DNA of 64,000 bases from Paucibacter_B soli (GTDB lineage: Bacteria > Pseudomonadota > Gammaproteobacteria > Burkholderiales > Burkholderiaceae_C), in the NCBI RefSeq assembly GCF_037482845.1, contig NZ_JBBHJW010000013.1, forward strand, positions 62,001-126,000, given 5' to 3'. The notes under the pieces are model-generated. The model had not been told where the DNA came from. It saw only the letters and a program-made list of their open reading frames with translations, and ran no database searches. The number at the start of each line of letters is the position of its first letter. Position 1 is the stretch's first letter. The position numbers were made by a program, and so were the translations under genes. Shown one piece after another: positions 62,657-64,000 of this stretch.

Positions 62657-63840
62657 GGCTGGCGGCGTTGGCCTGGCGCTATCTCTGGTCGCGGCCGCTG
62701 GCCAGCCTGCTCAACCTGGCGCTGCTGAGCCTGGGGCTGGCGGCGATGAGCTTTGTGATGCTGTGCAGCGAGCAGCTGGAGGCCGGGCTGCGCCGCGACC
62801 TGGCCGGTGTCGATCTGGTGGTGGGCGCCAAGGGCAGCCCGATGCAGATCATGCTGGCGGGCCTGTTCCATCTGGATGTGCCGACCGGCAACATCCCGCT
62901 GCAAACGCTGGCGCAGCTGCGCGCCCAGCCGCTGGTGGCGCGCGCCATCCCGCTGGCGCTGGGCGACAGCCTGCGCGGCTACCGCATCGTCGGCACCGAG
63001 CCCGACTACCTGGCGCAGTACCAGGCCGAGCTGGCGCAGGGCGCGCTGTGGCAGCGGCCGCTGCAGGCCGTGCTGGGCGCCGAGGTGGCGCGCCGGACCG
63101 GGCTGCGTCCGGGCGATCAATTCGCCGGCAGCCATGGCCTGGGCCAGGAGGGCGAGGCGCATGAGCGGCAGCCCTACGAGGTGGTGGGCGTGCTCAAGCC
63201 CAGCGGCAGCGTGCTGGACCGGCTGGTGCTGACCGATCTGGCCTCGGTCTGGGCGCTGCACGGGCGTGAAGACGATGCGGCCGACGCGCCAGAGCGCGAG
63301 ATCACCATGCTGCTGCTGAGCTACCGCAGCCCGCTGGCCGCGGCCAGCCTACCGCGCTGGGTGAACGCCCAGCCCGGTCTGCAGGCGGCCGCGCCGGCGC
63401 TGGAGACCGCGCGCCTGTTCCGCATGCTTGGCCTGGGCGCCGAGGTCTTGCGCGGCTTTGCCCTGGTGCTGTTGCTGGCCTCGGCGTTGTCGGTGCTGGT
63501 GGGCCTGCTGAGCGCGGTGCGCGAGCGGCAGGGCGATCTGGCGATGCTGCGCATGCTGGGCGCGCCGGCCTGGCGGGTGGCGGCGCTGGTGAGCCTGGAG
63601 GCGGTCTGGCTGGCGCTGCTGGCCAGCGTGCTGGGCCTGGCGCTGGGCCATGGCCTGGCGCAGGGCCTGGGCGTGCTGCTGGCCGAGCAACAGTCGCTGC
63701 GGCTGACCGGTGCCTGGTGGAGCAGCTGGGAATGGGCGGTGGTGGGCCTTGCCCTGCTGCTGGCGCTGGCCAGCGCGGCCTGGCCGGCCTGGCGCGCCTT
63801 TCGCCTCGACGTCACCGAGCTGCTGCAGAGCCCGCGTTGA
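62653..63840 (+). CDS. FtsX/LolCE-type ABC permease
   Basis: The 395-residue protein has an N-terminal helix, a large periplasmic domain (VDLVVGAKGSPMQIMLAG), and three C-terminal helices, the last ending PAWRAFRLDVTELLQ as in MacB/FtsX permeases. The conserved LVGLLSAVRERQGDLAMLRMLGAP loop contacts the ATPase. Substrate unknown. Confidence 0.88.
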   Translation: MRLAALAWRYLWSRPLASLLNLALLSLGLAAMSFVMLCSEQLEAGLRRDLAGVDLVVGAKGSPMQIMLAGLFHLDVPTGNIPLQTLAQLRAQPLVARAIPLALGDSLRGYRIVGTEPDYLAQYQAELAQGALWQRPLQAVLGAEVARRTGLRPGDQFAGSHGLGQEGEAHERQPYEVVGVLKPSGSVLDRLVLTDLASVWALHGREDDAADAPEREITMLLLSYRSPLAAASLPRWVNAQPGLQAAAPALETARLFRMLGLGAEVLRGFALVLLLASALSVLVGLLSAVRERQGDLAMLRMLGAPAWRVAALVSLEAVWLALLASVLGLALGHGLAQGLGVLLAEQQSLRLTGAWWSSWEWAVVGLALLLALASAAWPAWRAFRLDVTELLQSPR

Positions 63841-63889
63841 GCTATTGTTCGGTGGCACGAGAAACAACAAGGTCTTGAGCTTGCAAACC

Positions 63890-64000
63890 ATGAATTCCAA
63901 GAACCGCTTTTCGAGCATCGCTGTGCTGGCGCTGGCCCTGATGCTGGGCATGGCAGGCGCATGGGCGCAGAGCCCCGCGATCGGCCAGGGCCCTGGCTAC
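63890..64000 (+). CDS. Exported protein, start only (window edge)
   Basis: Thirty-seven codons are visible from ATG 63890. They encode a signal peptide (FSSIAVLALALMLGMAGAWA) followed by QSPAIGQGPGY. It lies 49 bp after the permease and is probably the periplasmic partner of this ABC pair. The family cannot be told from the visible part. Confidence 0.6.
   Translation, partial: MNSKNRFSSIAVLALALMLGMAGAWAQSPAIGQGPGY

Overview
The window is a continuous, gene-dense piece of a high-GC chromosome. The gene families and gene order (glyA-nrdR next to a minor-pilin cluster, ribD-ribBA-ribH-nusB, MSHA pilus genes, TRAP transporter beside a 5-oxoprolinase, PEP-CTERM protein) point to a betaproteobacterium of the order Burkholderiales, probably near Roseateles/Rubrivivax/Leptothrix. 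This placement is an inference; no rRNA gene is present. I see no tRNA, CRISPR array, intact insertion sequence or prophage.

Layout. 1-2.4 kb: a CadC-like winged-helix/TPR regulator (cut by the window edge) diverging from a PEP-CTERM exported protein, with phased direct repeats between them. 2.4-6 kb: a DMT permease coupled to an Ada/AraC-AlkA repair fusion, a periplasmic solute-binding protein and a small frameshifted gene. 6.2-8.9 kb: a phosphomannomutase/phosphoglucomutase overlapped by waaA, for lipopolysaccharide and sugar-phosphate work. 8.9-11.9 kb: a SoxC-type sulfite dehydrogenase with its cytochrome c and an AcoR-like regulator that lacks the AAA+ module. 12-28.8 kb: a nearly complete MSHA type IV pilus locus, all on the minus strand, running from two secretion ATPases through mshG, the pilins mshA/C/D/O/P, mshQ and the alignment genes mshI/J/K to the secretin mshL. 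28.9-36.8 kb: a TRAP transporter diverging from a regulator, a 5-oxoprolinase and pyroglutamyl peptidase, which together look like a pyroglutamate uptake and breakdown locus.

36.8-40.1 kb holds a bufferin-type copper RiPP cluster (DUF2282 precursor, DUF692 oxidase, DUF2063 partner, DoxX) diverging from an ECF sigma factor and a small zinc-finger anti-sigma candidate. 40.1-47.1 kb is one long minus-strand run: ribD, ribBA-like, ribH, nusB, aminotransferase, ybgC, tolQ, tolR, tolA. It has no riboflavin synthase gene and no tolB/pal. 47.1-52 kb is a second type IV pilin cluster (minor pilins and a PilE-like pilin, without pilY1), preceded by nrdR and glyA. 54-57.7 kb: a lytic transglycosylase, ubiD and a DUF218 protein. 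57.7-64 kb: a large DUF748 envelope protein, msrA, a LolD/FtsX-type ABC pair and the first codons of an exported protein.

The most interesting items are the bufferin cluster with a candidate ECF promoter, an intrinsic terminator built into the leader-peptide codons of mshC just after the major pilin gene, a second pilus ATPase with four MshEN motifs at an exact 30-residue period, a palindromic element apparently inserted in frame at the start of the 5-oxoprolinase gene, and 11-bp-phased repeats in front of the PEP-CTERM gene. Functions come from sequence recognition without database searches.
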